From NCBI RefSeq assembly GCF_032337135.1, contig NZ_JAVXZZ010000002.1, forward strand, positions 248,001 to 312,000: a DNA stretch of 64,000 bases, given 5' to 3'. Numbering within the stretch: position 1 is the first letter of the stretch; each line of letters starts with the position of its first letter. The DNA is from Allorhodoferax sp032337135 (GTDB taxonomy: Bacteria > Pseudomonadota > Gammaproteobacteria > Burkholderiales > Burkholderiaceae_C). The notes beneath the pieces were generated by a model. That model was not told where the DNA came from. It did no database searches and saw only the letters and a program-made list of their open reading frames with translations. Shown here piece after piece: positions 1 to 7,946 of the stretch. Both the position numbers and the translations under genes were made by a program.

Positions 1-2
1 TT

Positions 3-16
3 TTGATTTTGATTAA
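3..16. promoter_or_regulatory. FNR/ANR-like operator
   Basis: The sequence TTGAT-TTTG-ATTAA matches the FNR/ANR/DNR consensus TTGAT-N4-ATCAA at 9 of 10 defined positions. It is centred 41.5 bp before the ATG of the Crp/Fnr-family gene at 51. The position suggests oxygen-linked or autoregulatory control of that gene, but no convincing -10 element can be seen and the window begins at the box. Confidence 0.5.
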
Positions 17-50
17 GGTCAGCATCCCTTGGAGTCGGCACAGTTCGGCT

Positions 51-674
51 ATGTTTGGCCAGGAATCGTTGCTCAAAGGGCGTCCGCAGGAGTGTTGCGG
101 GCCTGGTGCCGTGCTGCAACGGCGCGGCGTCTTTGCGCAGGAAGTCATCTTCGTCGACAGCGGTGTGGTTGGTCTTGGCGTGGCCGGTGCCCAGGAGCTG
201 GAGCATTGCTTAGGCCTGGCCCAGGGGCCTTGCTGGCTGGAACCCAGTGCAGCCATTCTGGGTCTGGCCCCGGTGATGGATGCCATGGCCCAGAGCTCCA
301 CCCTCCTGCGGCGCATTCCGTTGGCAGATTTCCGCCAGGCGCTCGGTGGTTGCAGCCCCGGCGTGCACAGCATGGTGTGTGACATGGCGCGACTGCACCT
401 GCAGCAGACCGAGGTGGCCGTCGGTCGTCTGGTCAAGGATGCGGAAGGGCGTTGCGCCCAATGGCTGCTGCAGCATGCCAAGGGCGCAGCCGATGGTCAT
501 GTGGTGGTCGAGTTCCAGGATCGCAAGCGCCAGGTGGCACAGATTCTGGGTATCGCACCCGAAACGCTTTCGCGCATTTTCAAGCTGCTGCGCGAACGGG
601 GCCTGATTGCAGGCACCGGCAAGGTGGTCGAGTTGGTGGATCTGCCTGCGCTGAACCAGCTTGCGGGGGTCTGA
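51..674 (+). CDS. Crp/Fnr family transcriptional regulator
   Basis: A 207-aa regulator. The N-terminal half resembles the cyclic-nucleotide-binding-type jelly roll (start of the fold near residues 20-45, FVDSG turn). The C-terminal winged helix-turn-helix lies at about residues 158-187 (RKRQVAQILGIAPETLSR...). No FNR-type iron-sulfur cysteine pattern is seen: there is a CC pair near residue 15 but no CxxCxxC arrangement. The ATG at 51 was chosen because the upstream in-frame TTG at 3 lies inside an FNR-like box. A GGAG at 31-34 is too far away to be a good ribosome site, so the true start is uncertain and could even lie upstream of the window. The gene converges with the GntR gene, with only 12 bp between the stops. 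The effector is unknown. Confidence 0.8.
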   Translation: MFGQESLLKGRPQECCGPGAVLQRRGVFAQEVIFVDSGVVGLGVAGAQELEHCLGLAQGPCWLEPSAAILGLAPVMDAMAQSSTLLRRIPLADFRQALGGCSPGVHSMVCDMARLHLQQTEVAVGRLVKDAEGRCAQWLLQHAKGAADGHVVVEFQDRKRQVAQILGIAPETLSRIFKLLRERGLIAGTGKVVELVDLPALNQLAGV

Positions 675-686
675 ACACCCGCAGTG

Positions 687-1340
687 TCATTGCGTGCAGC
701 GGCTGCGCAGAAACTGGCCTGCGACGAACAAGTCGCGCTCCACGGCGCGACGTACGCCGGCTGCATCGCCGTTTTCCAGCGCCTTCATCATGTCGGTGTG
801 GGCGTCGTTGAGTACGCCACTGTCCGGGTTGTCGTCGAACAGCTGGTTCGACAAGGGGCCAACCTTGAGCCACACGGTCTCGATCAAGGTCATGAGCATG
901 GGCGAACCGGCGGCGCGGTACAGGCGCACATGGAATTCCTCGTTCGCATCGAGGTAGGCCTTGGCATCGTTGGCCGCCAGCGCGCGTTCCATGGCGGTAA
1001 CCAAGTCCGCCAGCAGCTTGCGCCCGTCGGCCCCCATGCGCAGCGCGCCGCGTTCAGCCGCCTCGCCCTCCAGCAGTAGGCGGTTCTGCAATACATCGTC
1101 GAACTCGGCCTTGGATAGCGACGGAACGGACACCCCCTTGTTGGCACTGTGGGTCAGCGCGCCTTCGGCGGCCAGGCGCAGCAAGGCCGCACGCACCGGC
1201 ATCACGCCCACGCCCAGGGCTTGCGCCACGTTGCGGATCTTGAGCCGCTCGCCCGGCAGGAACTTGCCCACCGACACCCACTGGCGCAAGGTGGCGTAGG
1301 TGTTGTCCTGCAGCGTGGTGGAACTGGACGTGTCGGTCAT
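687..1340 (-). CDS. GntR family regulator with FCD domain
   Basis: A 217-aa FadR-subfamily regulator. A GntR winged helix (about residues 15-75, with the typical LPGERLKIRNVAQALGV pattern) is followed by an all-helical FCD ligand-binding domain (about 85-210). The FCD domain carries the metal-site-like histidines in EEFHVRLY and NDAHTDMM. It is the last gene of a five-gene minus-strand operon, 21 bp after the upstream dehydrogenase gene. It is therefore probably the local repressor that answers to the substrate of that pathway. GntR/FCD proteins bind short palindromes of the type found at 5694-5709 in front of the first gene of the operon, so autoregulation is a reasonable inference. The ligand is unknown. 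Confidence 0.88.
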   Translation of the reverse strand: MTDTSSSTTLQDNTYATLRQWVSVGKFLPGERLKIRNVAQALGVGVMPVRAALLRLAAEGALTHSANKGVSVPSLSKAEFDDVLQNRLLLEGEAAERGALRMGADGRKLLADLVTAMERALAANDAKAYLDANEEFHVRLYRAAGSPMLMTLIETVWLKVGPLSNQLFDDNPDSGVLNDAHTDMMKALENGDAAGVRRAVERDLFVAGQFLRSRCTQ

Positions 1341-1361
1341 GGCGCAAGTGTAGCCAGCGGC

Positions 1362-2141
1362 TCAGTAGCCAGCGGTCAGGCCGAAGTCGAGCAGGGCGTT
1401 GGAACCCGTGACGCCCTCGCAGGCCGGGCTCAGCAGCCAGGCGGCGTGCCAGGCGACCTCCTCGGGGCGCAGGAAGCGGGCCTGGGCGCCTTGCGGGTAA
1501 TGCTCCAGCAGGCGCTGGAAGTAGGCTTGCGGGTCGCCAGCGCCATAGCGCTCGGCCTGGAACTGCAGCATGGGCGAGAAGATGTCCGACGGGCACAGGG
1601 CATTGACGCGCACGCCGTGCGCGGCCAGCTCGCGGGCCAGGGCCTTGGTCATGACCCCCACGCCGCCCTTGCTGGCGCAGTAGATGGCGGCACCGGCGTT
1701 GCCCACCACCCCGGCATCCGAGCTGATGTTCACGATGGCACCGCGCGTGGCCTTGAGGGCCGGGATGGCGCGACTGTTGAGAAAGAAGGTGGCCTTGAGG
1801 TTGACGTCCATGCAGCGCTGCCAGTCGGCTTCGGTGGCCTCTTCGCTGGGGCCTTCCACCCAGATACCCGCACAGTGGGCCAAGCCATCGAGGCGGCCAT
1901 GCGTCTGCAGGGTGTGGGCGATCAGGCGCTCGATCTGCGCCACTTTGCTCAGGTCAGCGGCACAGGCCGTGGCACCCAGCGCACTGGCGCGCTCGTGCAG
2001 GGCAGGGACATCGCGGTCGGTCAGCACCAGGCGGGCACCCAGCGGGGCCAGCACCTCGGCCAGTGCACCGCCGACACCTCCGGCGGCGCCGGTGACAAGC
2101 ACCACGCGGTCGGCAAAGAGCCCGGGGGCGAACGGGTTCAT
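1362..2141 (-). CDS. SDR family NAD(P)-dependent oxidoreductase (first of two)
   Basis: A 259-aa classical short-chain dehydrogenase. The cofactor motif TGAAGGVG is at residues 17-24, the catalytic serine near 140, and YCASK with Y154 and K158. The start ATG at 2141 overlaps the stop of the upstream SDR gene (ATGA), so the pair is translationally coupled. It probably oxidises an alcohol or carbonyl intermediate of the pathway encoded by the operon. It differs clearly in sequence from its neighbour, so the two are unlikely to be a recent duplication. The substrate cannot be told from sequence. Confidence 0.88.
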   Translation of the reverse strand: MNPFAPGLFADRVVLVTGAAGGVGGALAEVLAPLGARLVLTDRDVPALHERASALGATACAADLSKVAQIERLIAHTLQTHGRLDGLAHCAGIWVEGPSEEATEADWQRCMDVNLKATFFLNSRAIPALKATRGAIVNISSDAGVVGNAGAAIYCASKGGVGVMTKALARELAAHGVRVNALCPSDIFSPMLQFQAERYGAGDPQAYFQRLLEHYPQGAQARFLRPEEVAWHAAWLLSPACEGVTGSNALLDFGLTAGY

Positions 2142-2923
2142 CCCTTGCGCTCCTGCAGGCAGTTGGCACCGTCCACCACCAGCAATTCGCCGTGGATGTA
2201 GCTCGCACCCGGCATGGCCAGGAAGGCGATGGCGGCGGCCATCTCGCGCGGGGTGCCAGCACGACCCAGGGGGGTATGGCGGGAAGCCACGGCTTCTTCG
2301 GCCGTCTGCGACCCCGTGGCCACCCAGCCTGGTGCCACGCAGTTCACCGTGATGCCCTCGGTGCCGCACTCCAACGCCAGCGCGCGGCTCATGCCGACCA
2401 TGGCGGCCTTGGCCGCGCTGTAGGCCACTTCACCCGGGTTGGCGACCACCGGGCCGGTGACCGACGACACGTTGATGATGCGCCCCTGGCGGCGCGCGCG
2501 CATGCCGGGTAGTACATGGCGCGTGGTGTGAAAGCAGGTATCCAGGTTGCGACGAATGTCGGCGCTCCACTGCTCGGCTGTGAGTTCGTGAAACGGCGCA
2601 AAGTTCTCCGCCTGCCCCTGCTGCACCATGCCCGCGTTGTTGACCAGGATGTCGATGTGCCCGAAGTCGCCCAGCACTCGGGCCACCAGCGCTTCGGTTG
2701 CTGCGCCATCGGTCAGGTCTGCGGTGTAGCCGCGGGCCTCGAAGCCTTGTGCCCGAAGCTCCGCAGCACGCTCCTCAATGCGCGGCCCAGTGGCACAAAT
2801 GGCCACCTTGCAGCCCAGTTCGGCCAGCAGCTGCGCGGTCGCAAAGCCGATGCCTTCGGCGCTGCCCGCGCCAGTGACCAGTGCCACTTGGCCCTGCAGG
2901 CTGAACAGGGGGTGCGCGTTCAT
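2138..2923 (-). CDS. SDR family NAD(P)-dependent oxidoreductase (second of two)
   Basis: A 261-aa short-chain dehydrogenase with TGAGSAEGIG at residues 17-26, NNAG at about 95-98, the catalytic serine at about 153 and YSAAK with Y168 and K172. The C-terminal block resembles 3-oxoacyl-ACP-reductase-like SDRs (FLAMPGASYIHGELLVVDGA). It lies 6 bp downstream of the aminotransferase gene and overlaps the next SDR gene by 4 bp. Its role is inferred from context: dehydrogenation in an amine or amino-alcohol catabolic route. Confidence 0.88.
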   Translation of the reverse strand: MNAHPLFSLQGQVALVTGAGSAEGIGFATAQLLAELGCKVAICATGPRIEERAAELRAQGFEARGYTADLTDGAATEALVARVLGDFGHIDILVNNAGMVQQGQAENFAPFHELTAEQWSADIRRNLDTCFHTTRHVLPGMRARRQGRIINVSSVTGPVVANPGEVAYSAAKAAMVGMSRALALECGTEGITVNCVAPGWVATGSQTAEEAVASRHTPLGRAGTPREMAAAIAFLAMPGASYIHGELLVVDGANCLQERKG

Positions 2924-2929
2924 CGTGGC

Positions 2930-4297
2930 TTATCCCTTGAGTGCGGTGAGCACTTCGTCAAACGCCGCCAGCAGCTTCTCGATGTCCTGCGCGGTGGTGG
3001 CCGGGCAGGTGAGCAGCATGTTGTGGAAGGGCGTGATCATGCAGCCACGGTTGAGCAGCATGAGGTGGATCAGCTGCTCCAGACCGCCGTCGCGCAGTGC
3101 ATCGGCCTGGGTGCCATTGCGCGGTGGGGTCGGGCCAAACTGGAATTCGCAGCGCACACCCACCTGGGTAACGCACCAGGGCAACTGGTGCTTGGCGATG
3201 GCGGAACGCAGGCCGTCGGCCAGCGTACGCGTCAGGGGCAGCATGTGGTCGTAGGCGGACTGGGTAGCCACTTCGCCCAGCGTGGCGCGCATGGCGGCCA
3301 TGGCCAGCATGTTGGCGGTGAGCGTGGTGCCGATGCCGGAGTGGCCGGGCGCGGCATTGCGTTTGGCGTCCATGGCACGCTGTGCCAGTTCGGCCGACAT
3401 GCCGTACACCGCGCAGGGCACGCCGCCGCCGATGGGCTTGCCGAACACCAGCGCGTCGGGTTGCAGTCCCTCGGTACGGGCATAGCCGCCGGTGCCGCTG
3501 GAGATGGTGTGGGTCTCGTCCAGGATCAGCATGGCCCCGGCTGATCGGATCATGGCCTGCGCGGCTTCCCAGTAGCCGGGCTCAGGCAGCACCATGCCGA
3601 TGTTGGTCATGACCGGCTCGGCCAGCACGCAGGCAATGTCACCTGCGTCCAGGGCCGCTTGCAGCGCAGGCAGGTCGTTGAACTCCACCACCACAGTGGT
3701 GTCGAGCAGGTTGTGTACCTGGCCCAGCAGGCTGTCGCGCTGTTGCGGCTTGCCGTTCACCAGGTCGACAAACACGTCGTCCACCGTGCCGTGGTAGCAG
3801 CCGTTGAACACCAGCAGTTTCTGGCGGCCCGTGGCGGCACGCACCCAGCGCAGCAGGAAGCGGTTGGCATCGCTGGCGGTCATGGCGCTTTGCCACACGG
3901 GCAGGCCAAAGCGGCGCGCCAGTTCTTCACCCACCCAGGCCGCGTCTTCGGTGGCGAGCATGGTGGTGCAGCCCTTGGCCACTTGCGTTTGCACGGCCTT
4001 GACCACCGCAGCCGGAGCATGGCCAAACATGGAGCCGGTGTCGCCCAGGCAGAAGTCGATGAGCTGGTGGCCGTCCACGTCGGTCACGTGGGCGCCCTGG
4101 GCCGCCGAAACGTGCAGCGCAAAGGGCGTGGACCAGTCGTTCATCCAGTGCAGCGGCACGCCGAACAACCAGTGCGGTGTGCAGCGGTCGGCCAGCAGCT
4201 TGGACTGGGGGTTGCGTTCGATGAAGCGCTGGCGCTCCTGGGTAGCCAGGTTTTGCAGCGTGGCCTCGTTCAGGCCTTGGCGGGTGTGGTGTGTCAT
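2930..4297 (-). CDS. class III pyridoxal-phosphate aminotransferase
   Basis: A 455-aa fold-type I enzyme of the class III group (glutamate-1-semialdehyde aminomutase / aspartate aminotransferase family annotations). The PLP-contacting aspartate is in LILDETH (D260), and the Schiff-base lysine is K287 in FGKPIGGG. The YHG near residue 168 is the usual cofactor-stacking segment. The family transfers amino groups from omega-amino acids or amines. Together with the upstream PuuA-like ligase it suggests degradation of an amine-containing compound. It starts 27 bp after the ligase gene. The exact substrate is not determinable. Confidence 0.88.
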   Translation of the reverse strand: MTHHTRQGLNEATLQNLATQERQRFIERNPQSKLLADRCTPHWLFGVPLHWMNDWSTPFALHVSAAQGAHVTDVDGHQLIDFCLGDTGSMFGHAPAAVVKAVQTQVAKGCTTMLATEDAAWVGEELARRFGLPVWQSAMTASDANRFLLRWVRAATGRQKLLVFNGCYHGTVDDVFVDLVNGKPQQRDSLLGQVHNLLDTTVVVEFNDLPALQAALDAGDIACVLAEPVMTNIGMVLPEPGYWEAAQAMIRSAGAMLILDETHTISSGTGGYARTEGLQPDALVFGKPIGGGVPCAVYGMSAELAQRAMDAKRNAAPGHSGIGTTLTANMLAMAAMRATLGEVATQSAYDHMLPLTRTLADGLRSAIAKHQLPWCVTQVGVRCEFQFGPTPPRNGTQADALRDGGLEQLIHLMLLNRGCMITPFHNMLLTCPATTAQDIEKLLAAFDEVLTALKG

Positions 4298-4324
4298 GGC
4301 AATGTCTCTTCGGGGTTTCGTCTT

Positions 4325-5659
4325 TCAGACCAGCAGCAGCAGGTGCTCGCGCTCCCAGGAGCTGATGACGCGGTTGTAGGTGGCGTATTCGAGTTCCTTC
4401 ACGGCGCAGAAGGCGTCGACGAAGTTCTCGCCCAGTACGTCGCGCATCTCTTCGCAGGCCCGCATGGCTTCAATCGCATCCTCGAGGTGGCGGGGCAGTT
4501 CGTGGTCCACGTTCCAGGCACTGTCGACCATGGGTTCGGTGGGTTGCACCTTGTCGCGCAGGCCGAGCCAGCCGCAGGCCAGCGTGGCAGCCATGGCGAG
4601 GTAGGGGTTCACGTCCACGCCAGGCACGCGGTTTTCCACACGGCGCGCTTCGGGGCCGGATTTGGGAATGCGGATGCCGCAGGTGCGGTTGTCATAGCCC
4701 CAGCGCACATTGATGGGGGCCGACATGAAGGGCGACAGGCGGCGGTACGAGTTCACGTAGGGGGCAAACATCGGCATGATCTGCGGGATGTAGGTCTGCA
4801 GCCCGCCAATGAAGTGGTGGAAGTGCTCGCTGGCGTTGCCGTCTTCGCGACTGAAGATGTTGTTGCCGTTGGCATCGACAATGCTCTGGTGGATGTGCAT
4901 GGCGCTACCGGGCTCCCCTTCCATGGGCTTGGCCATGAAGGTGGCGAACACACCGTGGCGCAGCGCGGTTTCGCGCACCGTACGCTTGAATAGGAACACG
5001 CGGTCGGCCAGTTCCAGCGGGTCGCCGTGGGTGAAGTTGATCTCCATCTGGCCGGGACCGGCTTCGTGGATCAGGGTCTCCACGCCCAGGTCATGTACTT
5101 CGCAGAAGTGCGACAACTCCATGAAGAAGGGGTCGAAGTCGTTGACGGCATCGATGGAGTAGCTCTGGCGGCCCACCTCAGGCTTGCCGGTGCGGCCCAG
5201 CGGAGGCTGCAGGGGTTCGTGCGGGTTCTGTTGGCGAGCCACCAGGTAGAACTCCATTTCGGGCGCAACTACGGGCTTCCAGCCGCGTTGTTCGTACAGG
5301 GCCAGCACGCGGCGCAGCACGGCGCGCGGCGAGAGCTGCACCGGGCGGCCATCCCACTCCTCGCAGTCGTGGATGACGACGGCAACCGGTTCGGCGGCCC
5401 AGGGCACCACGCGGGCGGTGGTGGCGTCGGGCTTGCAGACCATGTCAGGGTCGGTGTCGCCCACGAAGGGGCCGTTGTCGGGCTGCTGGCCGTTCACGGT
5501 GTTGAGCAGCACGCTCTTCGGGATACGCATCTCGCCGCTCTTGAGGAACAAATCCTTGGGCAGGATCTTGCCGCGGGCGATACCCGTCATGTCGGGGATG
5601 ACGCATTCCACCTCGTGGATACGGTTATCGGCCAGGAATTGTTCGATCGATTGGTTCAT
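4325..5659 (-). CDS. glutamine synthetase family protein, PuuA-like (gamma-glutamyl-amine ligase)
   Basis: A 444-aa glutamine synthetase homologue. Visible landmarks are the N-terminal beta-grasp region (VECVIPDMTGIARGK), the catalytic block MEFYLVA, the GPGQMEINF segment, the HIHQS loop and the C-terminal active-site region (NRVPGVDVNPYLAMAATLA). The length fits the PuuA/GlnA3-like group that ligates glutamate to amines rather than to ammonia; housekeeping GlnA is somewhat longer and carries an adenylylation loop. It is the first gene of the five-gene operon. A perfect palindrome (5694-5709) lies 35 bp before its start and is a likely operator for the GntR protein encoded at the end of the operon. 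Family relatives act on putrescine, isopropylamine or ethanolamine; which amine applies here is unknown. Confidence 0.88.
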   Translation of the reverse strand: MNQSIEQFLADNRIHEVECVIPDMTGIARGKILPKDLFLKSGEMRIPKSVLLNTVNGQQPDNGPFVGDTDPDMVCKPDATTARVVPWAAEPVAVVIHDCEEWDGRPVQLSPRAVLRRVLALYEQRGWKPVVAPEMEFYLVARQQNPHEPLQPPLGRTGKPEVGRQSYSIDAVNDFDPFFMELSHFCEVHDLGVETLIHEAGPGQMEINFTHGDPLELADRVFLFKRTVRETALRHGVFATFMAKPMEGEPGSAMHIHQSIVDANGNNIFSREDGNASEHFHHFIGGLQTYIPQIMPMFAPYVNSYRRLSPFMSAPINVRWGYDNRTCGIRIPKSGPEARRVENRVPGVDVNPYLAMAATLACGWLGLRDKVQPTEPMVDSAWNVDHELPRHLEDAIEAMRACEEMRDVLGENFVDAFCAVKELEYATYNRVISSWEREHLLLLV

Positions 5660-5693
5660 GCGAATGCTCGGTAGTGCAGATGCATGAAATTCT

Positions 5694-5709
5694 ATTTGTG
5701 ATCACAAAT
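5694..5709. promoter_or_regulatory. perfect 16-bp palindrome, likely GntR operator
   Basis: ATTTGTGA-TCACAAAT is perfectly symmetrical. Its form (TTGT...ACAA) is typical of GntR/FCD repressor sites. It lies 35 bp upstream of the PuuA-like gene start at 5659. A second copy of the core GTGATCAC lies at 5761-5768. Confidence 0.7.
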
Positions 5710-5760
5710 CAGGATTGGTTCCACTTTTTTATAGGATTTCAGTACAGCTATTCGAATAAT

Positions 5761-5768
5761 GTGATCAC
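5761..5768. promoter_or_regulatory. second GTGATCAC half-conserved operator
   Basis: This repeats the central 8 bp of the 5694-5709 palindrome (the T before it is also kept) with its centre exactly 63 bp away, six helical turns. It may be an auxiliary site for the same regulator. It sits between the amine operon and the iron-uptake genes and could influence both. Confidence 0.5.
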
Positions 5769-5829
5769 CTCATGCCTTCATACGACGCGTCAAGCCAATA
5801 TCGCTGGTGATTCCTTGCTGGATTTATCA

Positions 5830-5848
5830 AATGAGAATTGTTATCATT
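5830..5848. promoter_or_regulatory. Fur box
   Basis: The core TGAGAAT-T-GTTATCA (5832-5846) matches the 7-1-7 Fur consensus TGATAAT-N-ATTATCA at 12 of 14 positions. It lies about 30 bp upstream of the cupredoxin gene start at 5879, as expected for iron-repressed iron-uptake genes. Confidence 0.8.
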
Positions 5849-5878
5849 GTCTGTATCGAAAACATGTATGGAGTTGCA

Positions 5879-6208
5879 ATGCGTCGCTTTCTCTTGTGTG
5901 CCGCGCTGGCCTTGACGGCCCAAGCCGGTATGGCCCAGGATGCCCAGTTCACCCTCACCATCAAGAACCACACTTTTTCGCCCAAGGAACTCACCGTTCC
6001 AGCGGGTCAGAAGTTCAAGCTGGTAGTGGTTAATGAAGACAAGACCACGGCCGAATTCGAAAGCAAGCCGCTGGGTCGCGAAAAGCTGATTCCCGGTGGC
6101 AAGTCGATCACCATCAACCTCGGTCCGCTCAAACCCGGTCGCTACGATTTCGTGGAAGAGTTCCACGAGAAGGAGCCTGGCGCCCAAGGTGTTCTGATCG
6201 CTCAGTAA
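5879..6208 (+). CDS. periplasmic cupredoxin-domain protein of an FTR1 iron-uptake system
   Basis: A 109-aa exported protein. Residues 1-19 form a signal peptide ending at AQA-GMA-Q, followed by one cupredoxin-like beta-sandwich (HTFSPKELTVPAGQKFKLVV, then YDFVEEFHE). The mature chain contains no cysteine, so a classical type-1 copper site is absent; in this family the domain works with FTR1 permeases in ferrous/ferric iron handling. The ATG at 5879 is preferred because GGAG (5870-5873) precedes it by 5 nt and the signal peptide begins MRRF. The FTR1 permease gene follows after 12 bp. A Fur box upstream predicts iron repression. Copper-independent iron binding is an inference. Confidence 0.83.
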   Translation: MRRFLLCAALALTAQAGMAQDAQFTLTIKNHTFSPKELTVPAGQKFKLVVVNEDKTTAEFESKPLGREKLIPGGKSITINLGPLKPGRYDFVEEFHEKEPGAQGVLIAQ

Positions 6209-6220
6209 GGACCGCACACC

Positions 6221-7063
6221 ATGTTTGCCGCTGCCATCGTCGTGTTCCGGGAATCCCTGGAAGCCGCCCTCATCATCAGCATCATGGCGGCCGCTACCCG
6301 GGGCATTCCGGCGCGTTCGCGCTGGATTCTGGGCGGACTGCTGGCCGGGCTGGCGGGAGCCGCCGTGGTGGCGTCGAGCATGGAGTTCATCTCCGACTGG
6401 GCCAGCGGCATGGGTCAGGAGTGGTTCAACATCGGCATCCTCACGCTGGCCGTGGGCATGCTCGCCTGGCACAACATCTGGATGGCTGTCCACGGGCGTG
6501 AAATGGCGGCCCAGGCCGCCAGTGCCGCGCGTGCCGTGCTGGATGGATCACGCGAGCGATCCATCATCTTCCTGGTGATTGCCTTGGCCGTGCTTCGGGA
6601 GGGTTCGGAGACGGTGTTGTTCCTGTACAGCATGGCAACCTCGGAAGAGGGCGGCATGCAGGCCACGCTGCTCGGTGGTGGTGCGGGTCTGGCGGCTGGG
6701 GCGCTGGTCGGCGGCCTGTTGTACGGAGGGCTCCTGCGTGTACCGCTGCGTTGGTTCTTCGGCGTCACGGGCGTGTTGGTGCTGCTGCTCGCGGCCAGCA
6801 TGGCCTCACAGATCGCCCGGTTGCTGATCCAGGCCGACGTGCTGCCCAGCTGGGGTATGCCGCTGTGGGACACTTCGGCCGTGCTGGAGCAGGGGTCGGC
6901 GCTGGGGTCCATCCTGCATGGTCTGGTGGGCTACGACCCGCAGCCGGCGGGCATGCAGCTGGTTTTCTATCTCACCACCGTCGCCGTCATTTACGCGGGG
7001 ATGCGGCTGGCGTCCCCGAAGGCGGTGGTGCAGCCAGCGGTATCGATGCCGTTGCGGGCCTGA
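6221..7063 (+). CDS. FTR1 family iron permease (EfeU-like)
   Basis: A 280-aa integral membrane protein with about seven hydrophobic segments. It carries both REXXE iron-translocation motifs that define FTR1/EfeU: RESLE at residues 10-14 and REGSE at 126-130. It imports iron across the cytoplasmic membrane, here probably with the cupredoxin encoded 12 bp upstream. No EfeB-type peroxidase or complete EfeO is encoded nearby, so this is a minimal two-gene variant. Fur regulation is predicted from the box at 5830-5848. Confidence 0.92.
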   Translation: MFAAAIVVFRESLEAALIISIMAAATRGIPARSRWILGGLLAGLAGAAVVASSMEFISDWASGMGQEWFNIGILTLAVGMLAWHNIWMAVHGREMAAQAASAARAVLDGSRERSIIFLVIALAVLREGSETVLFLYSMATSEEGGMQATLLGGGAGLAAGALVGGLLYGGLLRVPLRWFFGVTGVLVLLLAASMASQIARLLIQADVLPSWGMPLWDTSAVLEQGSALGSILHGLVGYDPQPAGMQLVFYLTTVAVIYAGMRLASPKAVVQPAVSMPLRA

Positions 7064-7121
7064 CATTTCCGCGCGGATTAGGGCTTGCCGGCGCATCGGC
7101 TGGCGCATACGATGCGCTCGC

Positions 7122-7916
7122 ATGAGCCTCTCTTTTTTGGATTTTGCTGCGGTGTGGTGTGCGGTGCGCCGAACCCTGGTGGCCATGGTGGCCGCCTGTT
7201 GTGTCGGTGCAGGTGCCCAGCCTGCGGAGGTACGTGTCGCGATCGGCGAATATCCGCCATTCAAGGTGCAGTCCGTGCCCGGTGGCGGGGTGCTGACGGA
7301 GGTAGTCGTCGAGGCATTCAAGGCACGCAATGTCAATGTGGTGCTGGAGTGGGTGCCCAACAACCGTGCCATTGTTGGCACCATGGCTGGCTACTACGAT
7401 GCCAGCTTCGGGTGGGCCCACAGCGCCGAACGCGATGAAGCGCTGTACTTTTCGGCCAAGCCTATCCATACCTACCGCATGGTGTTCGTGCAGCGTGCAC
7501 AGGAGCCACGTGCCTGGGCGCAGCTGAGTGACCTGGCGGGCCAACGCATCGGTGTCACGCGCGGCAACTTCTATTCCCAGCCGTTTGCTGATCTGGTCGA
7601 TCAGAAGGTTCTGGAGGTGGATGTGGGTAACGACGACATCAACGGGCTCAACAAGCTGTTGTTGGGGCGTGTTGACCTGTTCCCCCTGGAGGAGTCGGTG
7701 GCGCACTACATGCTGGGGACGCGCTTCAATGCGGAGGACCGCTCCCGGTTTCTGGTGCAGAAGAAGGAGTTCTGGGTAGTACCGATCTTCCTCGTGGTTT
7801 CCAAGAAGGTGCCGGGCGCGAGGGACATCATCAATGAGTTCGACGCCGGCTATGCGGAACTGCAGCGCAGCAAGCGACTGGACGCCTTGCTCAAGCGATT
7901 GCCCGGCCGCAATTGA
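7122..7916 (+). CDS. periplasmic substrate-binding protein, family 3-like
   Basis: A 264-aa protein with an N-terminal hydrophobic stretch ending near AQPAEV, read as a signal peptide. It is followed by the two-lobed solute-binding fold typical of polar amino-acid binding proteins (VRVAIGEYPPF at the start of lobe 1; LAGQRIGVTRGNFYS at the hinge). No permease or ATPase gene is adjacent, so it may be a stand-alone binding or sensor-associated protein. It begins 58 bp after the FTR1 stop. A small hairpin (GCGCAT-ACG-ATGCGC, 7103-7117) sits just before the ATG. The ligand is unknown and membership of the iron operon is uncertain. Confidence 0.75.
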   Translation: MSLSFLDFAAVWCAVRRTLVAMVAACCVGAGAQPAEVRVAIGEYPPFKVQSVPGGGVLTEVVVEAFKARNVNVVLEWVPNNRAIVGTMAGYYDASFGWAHSAERDEALYFSAKPIHTYRMVFVQRAQEPRAWAQLSDLAGQRIGVTRGNFYSQPFADLVDQKVLEVDVGNDDINGLNKLLLGRVDLFPLEESVAHYMLGTRFNAEDRSRFLVQKKEFWVVPIFLVVSKKVPGARDIINEFDAGYAELQRSKRLDALLKRLPGRN

Positions 7917-7946
7917 GCTCGGCTGGGGAAGGAGACGCTCTCGGCG

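Noticed and set aside
3659..4993. A 444-codon open frame on the plus strand
   Set aside because: It runs antisense across the aminotransferase and glutamine-synthetase-like genes. No motif was seen.
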